56,584 bases of DNA, taken from assembly GCA_002457475.1 (NCBI GenBank), contig NTJK01000001.1, positions 1-56,584 of the forward strand. Reading direction: 5' to 3'. The stretch's first letter is position 1. Each line of letters begins with the position of its first letter. The stretch comes from Pelagibacterales bacterium MED-G43 (lineage in GTDB: Bacteria > Pseudomonadota > Alphaproteobacteria > Pelagibacterales > Pelagibacteraceae). The position numbers and the translations under genes were made by a program. Positions 1 to 7,255 of the stretch are shown in pieces. The notes beneath the pieces were generated by a model. It was not told where the DNA came from, did no database searches, and was given only the letters and a program-made list of their open reading frames with translations.

Positions 1-212
1 CTTGTAGCCTCAAATCTGTTTGTTGCTTTTACTGCTAAGGAATGAACGCTTCTTCCTACATTAGAAAATTCTGTTTCATAAAAGTTTGAGATTTTATCTA
101 TAACAACTTTTGGTTTTTGGGAAGAATTAGCGCTATCTAAATATACCAAAGACTTTCCGTTAATTTTTTGTTTAAAAATTGGAAACTCTTTTTTTATATT
201 TTTAATGTCCAT
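1..212 (-). CDS. sufS: Cysteine desulfurase SufS, N-terminal part (cut by window edge)
   Basis: About 70 N-terminal residues are visible, beginning MDIKNIKKEFPIF and running through a VYLDSANSSQKPK stretch, the usual N-terminal signature of SufS/CsdA-type PLP enzymes that take sulfur from cysteine for Fe-S cluster assembly. The PLP lysine and catalytic cysteine lie outside the window, so activity cannot be judged. The ATG at 212 overlaps the 3' end of sufD by 11 nt, which suggests translational coupling. It is the last visible gene of the iscR-sufB-sufC-sufD-sufS operon. The call rests on the N-terminal motif plus context. Confidence 0.9.
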   Translation of the reverse strand, partial: MDIKNIKKEFPIFKQKINGKSLVYLDSANSSQKPKVVIDKISNFYETEFSNVGRSVHSLAVKATNRFEAT

Positions 213-1446
213 TAATTTGCCCTTTTAAATTTTCTTTTAAAAAATTTTTTATTTTTCCCTCAGTTAATTCCTCTAAGACTTCACTTAAAAAACCATTTAT
301 AAGCATCTGATATACTTCCTTTTCGGGAATACCTCTTGATTTTAGATAATATATTGAATTTAAATCTATACTTCCAGAAGTAGAACCATGAGAGCATTTT
401 ACGTCATCAGCATAAATTTCTAACTCAGGTTTTGCATCAAATTCTGCTGCATCATTTAAAATTAAAGCTTTACTTAATTGATAGGCATCTGTTTTTTGTG
501 CAATATTTTTTACAAAAATTTTTCCTTGATAAACACCTTTGCTTTCATCGTTTAGAACATTTTTTACCTTCTGATAACTATTACAATTTGGACTGTTATG
601 ATTTATTCTAGTCTTAATTTCTTGATGCTCATTATTCATTAAATTTAAAGCTGAGAAAACACTACTATTTGCATTTTCTTCATTGAGATTTATTTCAATA
701 TCAAGCTTATTAAATCTTAAACCTGAAGATAATAAATAGTTTTCAAAAGTAGAGTTTTTTTCTACATCGCTCTTAATATATTTGTGAAAATAACCATTAC
801 ATTTGGAGCTATTAATTAAAATATTTTTTAATGTGGAGTCTTTTTTAATTTTTATATTTTCTAAGGTGTTCACCATAAAGTTTTCTTTTGAAGAATTATT
901 TATATAATTGATTAGATTCAGTTCAGAATTTTCATTTAAAATTAATGAATTTTTATAATTAACTATTGTTTCCTTCAACGAATTTGAAAAATTATTATAA
1001 ACAACTAATGGTTTTTTCAATTTATAGTTTTTGGAAATCTCCAATGAAAAACCCCCTGTAGCTAAAGCATTGTTAAGAAAGTATAGTGAATTTTTAATAT
1101 CTAAAGATTGCTCTTCTTTATAATTAAAATCGCCTATTGTGATTTTATTTTCATCTTCGTAAGAAAAATTTTTAGATATAAGTTTACCATTTAAAAGTGA
1201 AATAAAATTATGTTCGAATTCTTCAATTATTTTAAATTCTGTCTCTCTTGGTAAAAAATCATTATTGACAATTTTATTGAAGTTATTGCTTAAAATTGAA
1301 TTTAGATCAGAAAATTTCCAATCTTCATCTTTTTTATTAGGGAAACCAGTTTGATAAAAAAGTTCTAAATTTTTTTTTCTTAAACTTATTTCCTCTAAGG
1401 AAAGATCTTTTATCTTATCTATTTTAAAATCGTAATTTTGTTTCAT
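202..1446 (-). CDS. sufD: Fe-S cluster scaffold subunit SufD
   Basis: A 414-residue protein of the SufB/SufD family. The C-terminal part carries the beta-helix core with ADDVKCSHGSTSG and SRGIPEKEVYQMLINGF, matching the conserved end of SufD (ALVSRGI...ARxLL in other bacteria). SufD joins SufB and SufC in the SufBC2D scaffold on which Fe-S clusters are built in the cytosol. The N-terminal half is divergent and lysine/asparagine-rich, as expected in an AT-rich genome. It lies 1 nt after sufC and overlaps sufS by 11 nt, clearly within one operon. Identification is firm from the C-terminus and operon position. Confidence 0.95.
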   Translation of the reverse strand: MKQNYDFKIDKIKDLSLEEISLRKKNLELFYQTGFPNKKDEDWKFSDLNSILSNNFNKIVNNDFLPRETEFKIIEEFEHNFISLLNGKLISKNFSYEDENKITIGDFNYKEEQSLDIKNSLYFLNNALATGGFSLEISKNYKLKKPLVVYNNFSNSLKETIVNYKNSLILNENSELNLINYINNSSKENFMVNTLENIKIKKDSTLKNILINSSKCNGYFHKYIKSDVEKNSTFENYLLSSGLRFNKLDIEINLNEENANSSVFSALNLMNNEHQEIKTRINHNSPNCNSYQKVKNVLNDESKGVYQGKIFVKNIAQKTDAYQLSKALILNDAAEFDAKPELEIYADDVKCSHGSTSGSIDLNSIYYLKSRGIPEKEVYQMLINGFLSEVLEELTEGKIKNFLKENLKGQINGH

Positions 1447-1447
1447 C

Positions 1448-2182
1448 TTAAACTATGTTTGAGTAACCTGTTTTTTCTAATTGAACACCTAGATCTGAAT
1501 TACCAGTTTTAATAATTTTTCCATCAGTTAGGACATGAACGTAATCAGGTTTTATATAATCTAGTAATCTTTGATAGTGCGTAATTATTAAAAAAGCATT
1601 TTCTTTATTTTTATAAGAATTAACTCCATCAGCCACAATTCTAAGTGCATCAATATCTAAACCTGAGTCTGTCTCATCCAAAATTGATAACTTTGGTTGA
1701 AGGAGTTTCATTTGTAAAATTTCATTTTTTTTCTTTTCACCGCCAGAAAATCCAACGTTAAGTTGACGTGATAAAAATTTCTCATCAATACCAAGCTCTG
1801 AGGCTTTTTCTTTTATTAATTTTAAAAAAGTTAAAGGATCTAACTCTTTCTCACCTTGAGCTTTTCTAACTGAGTTCAAAGAAGTTCTTAAAAAAGTGTT
1901 TGTATTTACTCCTGGTATTTCTAAAGGATATTGAAATGCTAAAAAAATTCCTTTTTGTGCTCTTTCTTCAGTTGAAAGTTCACTTAAGCTTTCTCTGTTA
2001 TATTTAATTTCTCCCTTAATCTCATAACCGTTTTTACCTGATAATACATTTGCTAATGTACTTTTTCCTGATCCATTTGGACCCATAATTGCGTGCACCT
2101 CTCCAGGCTTTATGTCTAAATTTAAACCCTTCAAAATATGCTTATTATCAATAGTAGCCTCTAAATTTTTAATATTTAACAT
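1448..2182 (-). CDS. sufC: Fe-S assembly ATPase SufC
   Basis: A 244-residue ABC-type ATPase. It shows a Walker A motif (GPNGSGKST, near residue 35), the SufC-type signature FSGGEKKKNEILQM (near residue 146) and a Walker B with LSILDETDSGLDIDAL, in which DETDSGLD is characteristic of SufC rather than of transporter ATPases. SufC powers conformational changes of the SufBC2D scaffold. Its ATG shares a base with the sufB stop. There is no membrane partner nearby, consistent with a soluble assembly ATPase and not a transporter. Confidence 0.97.
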   Translation of the reverse strand: MLNIKNLEATIDNKHILKGLNLDIKPGEVHAIMGPNGSGKSTLANVLSGKNGYEIKGEIKYNRESLSELSTEERAQKGIFLAFQYPLEIPGVNTNTFLRTSLNSVRKAQGEKELDPLTFLKLIKEKASELGIDEKFLSRQLNVGFSGGEKKKNEILQMKLLQPKLSILDETDSGLDIDALRIVADGVNSYKNKENAFLIITHYQRLLDYIKPDYVHVLTDGKIIKTGNSDLGVQLEKTGYSNIV

Positions 2183-3618
2183 TATCCAACACTTCCTTCC
2201 AAACTGATTGCTACAAGCTTTTGAGCCTCAACTGCAAATTCCATAGGTAATTGTTGTAGAACTTCCTTGCAAAATCCATTCACAATTAAACTTACTGCCT
2301 CTTCTTGATCCAGACCTCTTTGATTACAATAGTAAAGTTGTTCTTCATTTATTTTAGTTGTAGTTGCTTCGTGCTCTATTGTTGAAGTTGCGTTATTGTT
2401 TTTGATGTATGGAATTGTATGTGCTCCACATTTATTACCCATCAAAAGAGAGTCGCATTGAGTATAGTTTCTAGATTTACTTGCTTTATTTTTTATCTCA
2501 ACAAGTCCTCTATACATATTGTCCGCATTTCCTGCTGATATTCCTTTAGAAATTATCTTGCTTCTTGTATTTTTACCTAAATGGATCATTTTTGTTCCAG
2601 TATCTGCTTTTTGAAAATTATTTGTAATAGCAATTGAATAAAACTCTCCAACTGAATTATCTCCTTGTAAAATGCAACTAGGATATTTCCACGTGATCGC
2701 TGACCCTGTTTCAACTTGTGTCCAAGAAATTTTAGAATTTTTTCCTCTACAGGCGCCTCTTTTTGTTACAAAATTATATATTCCCCCAACTCCTTTTTCA
2801 TCTCCTGGATACCAGTTTTGAACGGTTGAATATTTTATTTCTGCATCATCTAAGGCTACTAATTCCACGTTTGCTGCATGAAGTTGATTTTCATCTCGCA
2901 TAGGCGCGGTACAACCCTCTAAATAACTTACATAACTTCCTTTATCAGCGATTATTAAAGTTCTCTCGAATTGACCTGTTTCGGAGGCATTAATTCTAAA
3001 ATAAGTAGATAATTCCATCGGGCACTTTGTGTTAGGGGGAATGTAAACAAAAGAACCATCAGTAAATACTGCTGAATTTAAAGTAGCAAAATAATGATCG
3101 CTCAATGGTATGACCGAACCAAGATATTTTTTAACAAGATCTGGATGCTTTTGAATAGCCTCTGATATTGAACAAAATATTATTCCTTTTTTTGTAAGCT
3201 CATCCTTAAAAGTTGTTGCAACTGAAACAGAGTCAAAAACTGCATCCACCGCAATACCATTTAATCTTTTTTGTTCAACTAAAGGTATTCCAAGTTTTTT
3301 ATAAGTTTCTAATATTTTAGGATCAATTTCGTCTAAACTATTTGGTTTTTCTGAAGCACTTTTTGGTGCAGAATAATAATATAAATCTTGATAATTTATT
3401 TTTGGATATTTTGGCTTTTGCCAATCAGGCTCTTTTAAAACTTTTAATCTGTTAAAAGCTTTTAACCTCCACTCTAACATCCATTTTGGCTCTTTTTTTA
3501 TATTCGAGATAAATCTAATTGTTTCTTCGCTAAGACCCTTTGGAGATCTTATATTCTCAACATCAGTTGTAAAACCGTATTTATAATCTTTATTATTTTT
3601 TAAATCTTCAGCTTTCAT
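2182..3618 (-). CDS. sufB: Fe-S cluster scaffold subunit SufB
   Basis: A 478-residue protein, the usual SufB length. It contains the family hallmarks: the N-terminal [14 protein letters not shown] block, SLEGSVG at the C-terminus, the conserved YLEGCTAP and [19 protein letters not shown] core, and a conserved cysteine region ([18 protein letters not shown]). SufB accepts sulfur (via SufE/SufS in other bacteria) and holds the nascent cluster. It overlaps the upstream iscR-type regulator by 4 nt (ATGA) and sufC by 1 nt. No sufE or sufU-like gene is visible between iscR and sufS, so the sulfur shuttle must lie downstream or elsewhere. Confidence 0.97.
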   Translation of the reverse strand: MKAEDLKNNKDYKYGFTTDVENIRSPKGLSEETIRFISNIKKEPKWMLEWRLKAFNRLKVLKEPDWQKPKYPKINYQDLYYYSAPKSASEKPNSLDEIDPKILETYKKLGIPLVEQKRLNGIAVDAVFDSVSVATTFKDELTKKGIIFCSISEAIQKHPDLVKKYLGSVIPLSDHYFATLNSAVFTDGSFVYIPPNTKCPMELSTYFRINASETGQFERTLIIADKGSYVSYLEGCTAPMRDENQLHAANVELVALDDAEIKYSTVQNWYPGDEKGVGGIYNFVTKRGACRGKNSKISWTQVETGSAITWKYPSCILQGDNSVGEFYSIAITNNFQKADTGTKMIHLGKNTRSKIISKGISAGNADNMYRGLVEIKNKASKSRNYTQCDSLLMGNKCGAHTIPYIKNNNATSTIEHEATTTKINEEQLYYCNQRGLDQEEAVSLIVNGFCKEVLQQLPMEFAVEAQKLVAISLEGSVG

Positions 3619-4040
3619 TTATTCAAAGTTTGACTTTTTTTCACTAGGTCTTGTAATTTTACCTTCTCAAAAAAATTATTTATATGCTGGTCAAGTTGAT
3701 CCCAAAGATTATGCGTGATACATTTTGATGATTTATTATTGCATCCTTTTTTTGACTCTTTTTTACAGTTAAGCATTTTTACTTCCTCATCCACTGCTGA
3801 AATAATATTTGAAATTTTTATTTCTTCAGGTAAAGACTCCAATACATAACCGCCTTTGGCTCCTCTCACGCTTTTTACTAAATTTTTATTTTTCAGCTTT
3901 ATGAATATCTGTTCTAAATAGGCTAAAGAAATGTTTTGCCTTAAAGAAATATCTGTAAGACTAGTTGGTCCTTTGTCTTTAAATAAAGCTAGGTCTGCCA
4001 TAGCCATTACTGCATACCTGCCTTTGGTAGTAAGTTTCAT
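3615..4040 (-). CDS. iscR: Rrf2/IscR-type Fe-S-sensing transcription regulator
   Basis: A 141-residue Rrf2-family repressor. The N-terminus [18 protein letters not shown] and the winged-helix segment with [13 protein letters not shown] and [10 protein letters not shown] match IscR. The cluster-binding loop carries Cys92, Cys100, Cys107 and His110, i.e. the Cys3-His set known from IscR (Cys92/98/104 and His107 in E. coli) but with wider spacing. It is the first gene of the suf operon and overlaps sufB by 4 nt, so it most likely autoregulates suf in response to Fe-S status. RirA, another Rrf2 regulator in alphaproteobacteria, is an alternative; the retained His and the operon position favour IscR. 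Confidence 0.88.
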   Translation of the reverse strand: MKLTTKGRYAVMAMADLALFKDKGPTSLTDISLRQNISLAYLEQIFIKLKNKNLVKSVRGAKGGYVLESLPEEIKISNIISAVDEEVKMLNCKKESKKGCNNKSSKCITHNLWDQLDQHINNFFEKVKLQDLVKKSQTLNK

Positions 4041-4076
4041 AAATTATCGTTGTATTACAGTATTTTTTATTTAATT

Positions 4077-4093
4077 CCTACTGTTTTAGTAAG
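4077..4093 (-). promoter_or_regulatory. Candidate IscR-type operator upstream of iscR-suf
   Basis: Read on the minus strand, CTTACTAAAACAGTAGG is an imperfect palindrome (TACT...AGTA around a W-rich centre) lying about 37-53 nt before the iscR start. It agrees with the type 1 IscR consensus (YYGACTRWWWYAGTCRR) at all but the two symmetric G/C positions, which are replaced by T and A. The symmetry of the change and the position support an operator; the AT-rich background lowers certainty. Confidence 0.4.
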
Positions 4094-4149
4094 ATTTAAA
4101 AAAAATTATTTGCCGCATAAAAACATGCTATAAAACAATACTTTTTTTT

Positions 4150-4168
4150 AAAAATAATAATCATTATC
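4150..4168. promoter_or_regulatory. Fur-box-like palindrome next to a hydrolase start
   Basis: The 19 bases ending in AATAATCATTATC match the classical Fur box (GATAATGATAATCATTATC) at 16 of 19 positions. The site ends 3 nt before the ATG of the hydrolase at 4172 and lies 110-128 bp upstream of the iscR start, in the only divergent region serving the suf operon. It could be an iron-responsive site, but low GC makes chance matches plausible. Confidence 0.3.
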
Positions 4169-4171
4169 AAT

Positions 4172-4828
4172 ATGAAACCTAAAAGTTTAGAAATTTTTAT
4201 ACCTGGCCCTGCAGGAAGACTTGAAGCAAAATATTATAAGAATCCTAAATTTGGATCACCAGTAGCAATAGTTTTACACCCTCACCCACAATATGGAGGA
4301 ACTATGAACAATAGAATTGTTCAACTAATGTATAACGCTTTTTTAGAAAATGGATTTTCTGTAATAAAAGTTAATTTTAGAGGTGTTGGAAAAAGTGATG
4401 GAGTTTTCGATAATGGCCAAGGTGAATTATCTGATGCTGCAGCTGCACTTGATTGGATTGAAAGGCAAAATTTAGATTATAGTCAGTGTTGGATTTCTGG
4501 TTTTTCATTTGGATCTTTAATTTGTATGCAATTAATTATGAGAAGACCTGAAGTAAATAATTTCATTGCTGTTTCTCCTCAACCTAATGTATACGATTTC
4601 TCTTTTCTTGCTCCATGCCCAACTTCAGGTCAAGTTATCTATAGCGATAATGATGAATTGGTAACTACAGAAAGTATTAATGAATTAGATAATAGAATTA
4701 AAAGTCAAAAAGGTGTTGAAGTAATTTTTTCCAAAATAAAAAATTCTAATCATTTTTTTAAAAATAAAGAAAAAGAATTATTCTTAGAAATTGAAAAATA
4801 CATTAAAGAAAAAACTGCGCTAATATAG
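4172..4828 (+). CDS. Alpha/beta hydrolase (COG2945-like)
   Basis: A 218-residue soluble alpha/beta hydrolase. Visible parts are the oxyanion segment LHPHPQYGGTMNN (residues 35-47), the VNFRGVGKSDG loop (68-77), a nucleophile elbow GFSFG with Ser112, an acidic residue in YSDNDELV (about Asp159/161) and His194 in NSNHFF, giving a complete Ser-Asp-His triad. This matches the short COG2945 hydrolases widespread in proteobacteria whose substrates are not established. It stands alone, divergent from the suf operon and convergent with anmK. There is no signal peptide. No Shine-Dalgarno is visible ahead of the ATG; a Fur-like palindrome takes its place. Confidence 0.85.
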   Translation: MKPKSLEIFIPGPAGRLEAKYYKNPKFGSPVAIVLHPHPQYGGTMNNRIVQLMYNAFLENGFSVIKVNFRGVGKSDGVFDNGQGELSDAAAALDWIERQNLDYSQCWISGFSFGSLICMQLIMRRPEVNNFIAVSPQPNVYDFSFLAPCPTSGQVIYSDNDELVTTESINELDNRIKSQKGVEVIFSKIKNSNHFFKNKEKELFLEIEKYIKEKTALI

Positions 4829-4845
4829 ATAAATAAATTTATTAA

Positions 4846-5961
4846 TTAATTTATAATCTCTCCACCTACACAAGGATGTTTACAATTAGTAGTTTTTGGG
4901 AACGAAATAGGTAAACGAAGAACTGATCTTACTGCCAAGAAGGCAAAAGCCTGGGACTCTACAAAATCTCCATTAATTTTATAATCATCTATTAGTTTCA
5001 AATTTATATGAGGTAATATTTTTTCTTTAATTTTTTTAAGCAAAATATTATTTTTTCTACCTCCACCGCAAACTAACACATCTATAGAATTTTTTTTTAA
5101 TACTTTTAACGCCAAGCTTAATTCCTCAGCTATGATACTTGCTGTAAAATCTGTTAATGTAGTTACACCATCTTCAAGACTTAAGCCTCTGATAAAAGAT
5201 ACGTCAAAATCATTTGTATCAAATGAAAGTTTATTCTTACTCTTTCTATTCATGTAAAGCTCTTGAGCTTGCTCAAAAATTATTTCATTTTTAGTTCCAC
5301 TGGAAGCAAGTAAACCATCCTTATCAAATTTCTTATTTGAATTCTTTCTTACCCAGTTATCAATTAGACAGTTACCAGGGCCAATATCCTTGCTAATAAG
5401 TTCGGCTAAATTATCTTTATTTTTTACAATAGTAATATTTGATATACCTCCAATATTTAGAAAACAAACTGGTAACTGAATTCTATTTTTAATAGTAATT
5501 AAATGATGAAAAATAGGTGACAACGGTGCACCCTGACCTCCATTTAAAATATCATTACTTCTAAAATTAAAAACTACTCTTTTATTTGTTAATTGACTTA
5601 ATAATTTTCCATTTCCTAATTGTCTTGAAATTTTTTCATTTGGATTGTGATAAATAGTTTGACCGTGAAAACCTAAAATAACATCATCAGTGATATTTAG
5701 ATCTTTTACGATTTCAGCATGAAAAATTGTTATTCTTCTTTCTAAATCATTTATTTCTTTATTGTATGTTTTTATGTGTTCGGATTTATGAATTTTCTCT
5801 TTTAAATCATGAATATCTTTATAAATATCTGAATCGTATTCAAAATATTTATCTTTAACTGAATCATATTGGTTAATTCCGTTAGTTCTAATAACAGATG
5901 CATCTACTCCATCACCTGATGTGCCGCTCATTAAGCCTAAAGAGATCCAATTTTTTTGCAT
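4846..5961 (-). CDS. anmK: Anhydro-N-acetylmuramic acid kinase AnmK
   Basis: A 371-residue ASKHA-fold kinase. The N-terminal SLGLMSGTSGDGVDASVIR (nucleotide loop), GFHGQTIYH, NIGGISNIT and the later VCGGGRKNNILLKKI are AnmK hallmarks. The enzyme phosphorylates and opens 1,6-anhydroMurNAc during peptidoglycan recycling. No other recycling genes (murQ, nagZ, ampG) are in the window. The gene is divergent from tyrS with only 40 nt between start codons. In many alphaproteobacteria anmK also sits next to tyrS, supporting the call. Confidence 0.95.
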   Translation of the reverse strand: MQKNWISLGLMSGTSGDGVDASVIRTNGINQYDSVKDKYFEYDSDIYKDIHDLKEKIHKSEHIKTYNKEINDLERRITIFHAEIVKDLNITDDVILGFHGQTIYHNPNEKISRQLGNGKLLSQLTNKRVVFNFRSNDILNGGQGAPLSPIFHHLITIKNRIQLPVCFLNIGGISNITIVKNKDNLAELISKDIGPGNCLIDNWVRKNSNKKFDKDGLLASSGTKNEIIFEQAQELYMNRKSKNKLSFDTNDFDVSFIRGLSLEDGVTTLTDFTASIIAEELSLALKVLKKNSIDVLVCGGGRKNNILLKKIKEKILPHINLKLIDDYKINGDFVESQAFAFLAVRSVLRLPISFPKTTNCKHPCVGGEIIN

Positions 5962-5988
5962 ATTTTTATTTATTTATAACTAATTTTG

Positions 5989-5994
5989 TATAAT
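5989..5994 (+). promoter_or_regulatory. Candidate -10 element of tyrS
   Basis: A perfect TATAAT lies 7 nt before the first ATG of tyrS (6002). A transcript starting the usual distance downstream would begin at about 6001, making the mRNA leaderless if the first ATG is used, or giving a roughly 15-nt leader if the second ATG at 6017 is used. The -35 region is only a T-rich TTATTT. Confidence 0.45.
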
Positions 5995-6001
5995 AGTTGC
6001 T

Positions 6002-7255
6002 ATGTTAAATATCACTATGAAAAAAACGTTTATACAAGAAATGCAAGATCGAGGGTTTCTCAATCAATGCACAGATTTAGGTAAACTTAGCGATATTTCT
6101 AACTCAAAATCAATTTCAGGATATATAGGTTTTGATTGCACAGCTAAGAGCTTACATGTTGGTAGTCTGCTCCAAATAATGATTTTAAAATTAATGCAAA
6201 AATATGGTCACAGACCTATAGTTTTGTTAGGAGGTGGAACTACATTAATTGGTGATCCTTCAGGAAAAGACTCAACTAGAAAAATATTAGATCAAAATGA
6301 AATAAAAGATAATATTAAAAGTATTAAAAAAGTTTTTAGTAAAATTTTAAACACTACAGACAAAAAAACTGCGCCTATATTCGTTGATAATGCTGAGTGG
6401 TTAACAAAATTAAATTATATTAATTTTTTAAGAGAAATAGGTAGTCATTTTACAATTAATAAAATGCTAACTTTTGATAGTGTTAAACTGAGATTGGAAA
6501 GAGAACAGTCACTTAGCTATATGGAATTTAACTATATGATTTTACAATCATATGACTTTTATCAATTATTTAAAAATAAAAATTGTATTTTACAGATTGG
6601 TGGATCAGACCAATGGGGAAATATAGTAAATGGAGCCGATTTAATCAGAAGAATTTTAAAAAAAGAAGCATTTGGTTTAACTTCTCCACTAATTACTTTG
6701 GCTTCAGGAGCAAAAATGGGAAAGACTGAAAAAGGAGCTATTTGGTTAAATGAAGATATGTTGTCACCTTATGATTATTGGCAATTTTGGAGGAATACTG
6801 ATGACCGAGATGTAAAAAGGTTTTTAAATTTTTTTACAGAAATAAACACAAATAATCTTGAAAAAATTTTAAAAGAAGAAAAAAATATAAATAATTTAAA
6901 AATTTTATTAGCTAATGAGGCTACAAAAATACTTCATGGTGATAAGGCATCAAAAAAGGCTGAACAAACTGCAAAAGAAACTTTTGAGGGAAGTGGTATT
7001 GGTGCTGATTTACCAGAAATAAAAATTAAATCCAAAGAAATTAAAAATGGGATAAGTATTTTGGATTTTATCTCATCTAATAAGATTTTGTCTTCAAAGA
7101 GTGAAGCACGTAGAGCAATAGTTAACAAAGGTTTTAAAATTGATGATGTGGTGATAGAAGATGAAAAAAAAATTCTACAATTAAAAGACTTTAAAAATAA
7201 TATATTAAAACTTTCTTACGGAAAAAAGAAACATTATTTAATTAAAATTATTTAA
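6002..7255 (+). CDS. tyrS: Tyrosyl-tRNA synthetase
   Basis: A 417-residue class Ic synthetase. It shows GFDCTAKSLHVGSLLQ (HIGH-type motif), QIGGSDQWGNI, the KMSKS-type loop KMGKT, and a C-terminal S4-like RNA-binding domain (SSKSEARRAIVNKGFKID). It charges tRNA-Tyr with tyrosine. Two in-frame ATGs (6002 and 6017) are possible starts; the second gives MKKTFIQEMQDRGF, closer to the family N-terminus, so the first five residues are uncertain. The 3' end overlaps the convergent yhdP-like gene by 8 nt. Confidence 0.97.
   Translation: MLNITMKKTFIQEMQDRGFLNQCTDLGKLSDISNSKSISGYIGFDCTAKSLHVGSLLQIMILKLMQKYGHRPIVLLGGGTTLIGDPSGKDSTRKILDQNEIKDNIKSIKKVFSKILNTTDKKTAPIFVDNAEWLTKLNYINFLREIGSHFTINKMLTFDSVKLRLEREQSLSYMEFNYMILQSYDFYQLFKNKNCILQIGGSDQWGNIVNGADLIRRILKKEAFGLTSPLITLASGAKMGKTEKGAIWLNEDMLSPYDYWQFWRNTDDRDVKRFLNFFTEINTNNLEKILKEEKNINNLKILLANEATKILHGDKASKKAEQTAKETFEGSGIGADLPEIKIKSKEIKNGISILDFISSNKILSSKSEARRAIVNKGFKIDDVVIEDEKKILQLKDFKNNILKLSYGKKKHYLIKII

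Noticed and set aside
1448..2182. SufC as an ABC transporter ATPase
   Set aside because: The DETDSGLD Walker B and the suf gene context identify the assembly ATPase; there is no permease nearby.
4829..4845. Possible bidirectional terminator between the hydrolase and anmK
   Set aside because: The only inverted repeat is pure A/T (AATAAATTTATT-like) with low stability; such repeats are everywhere in this sequence.
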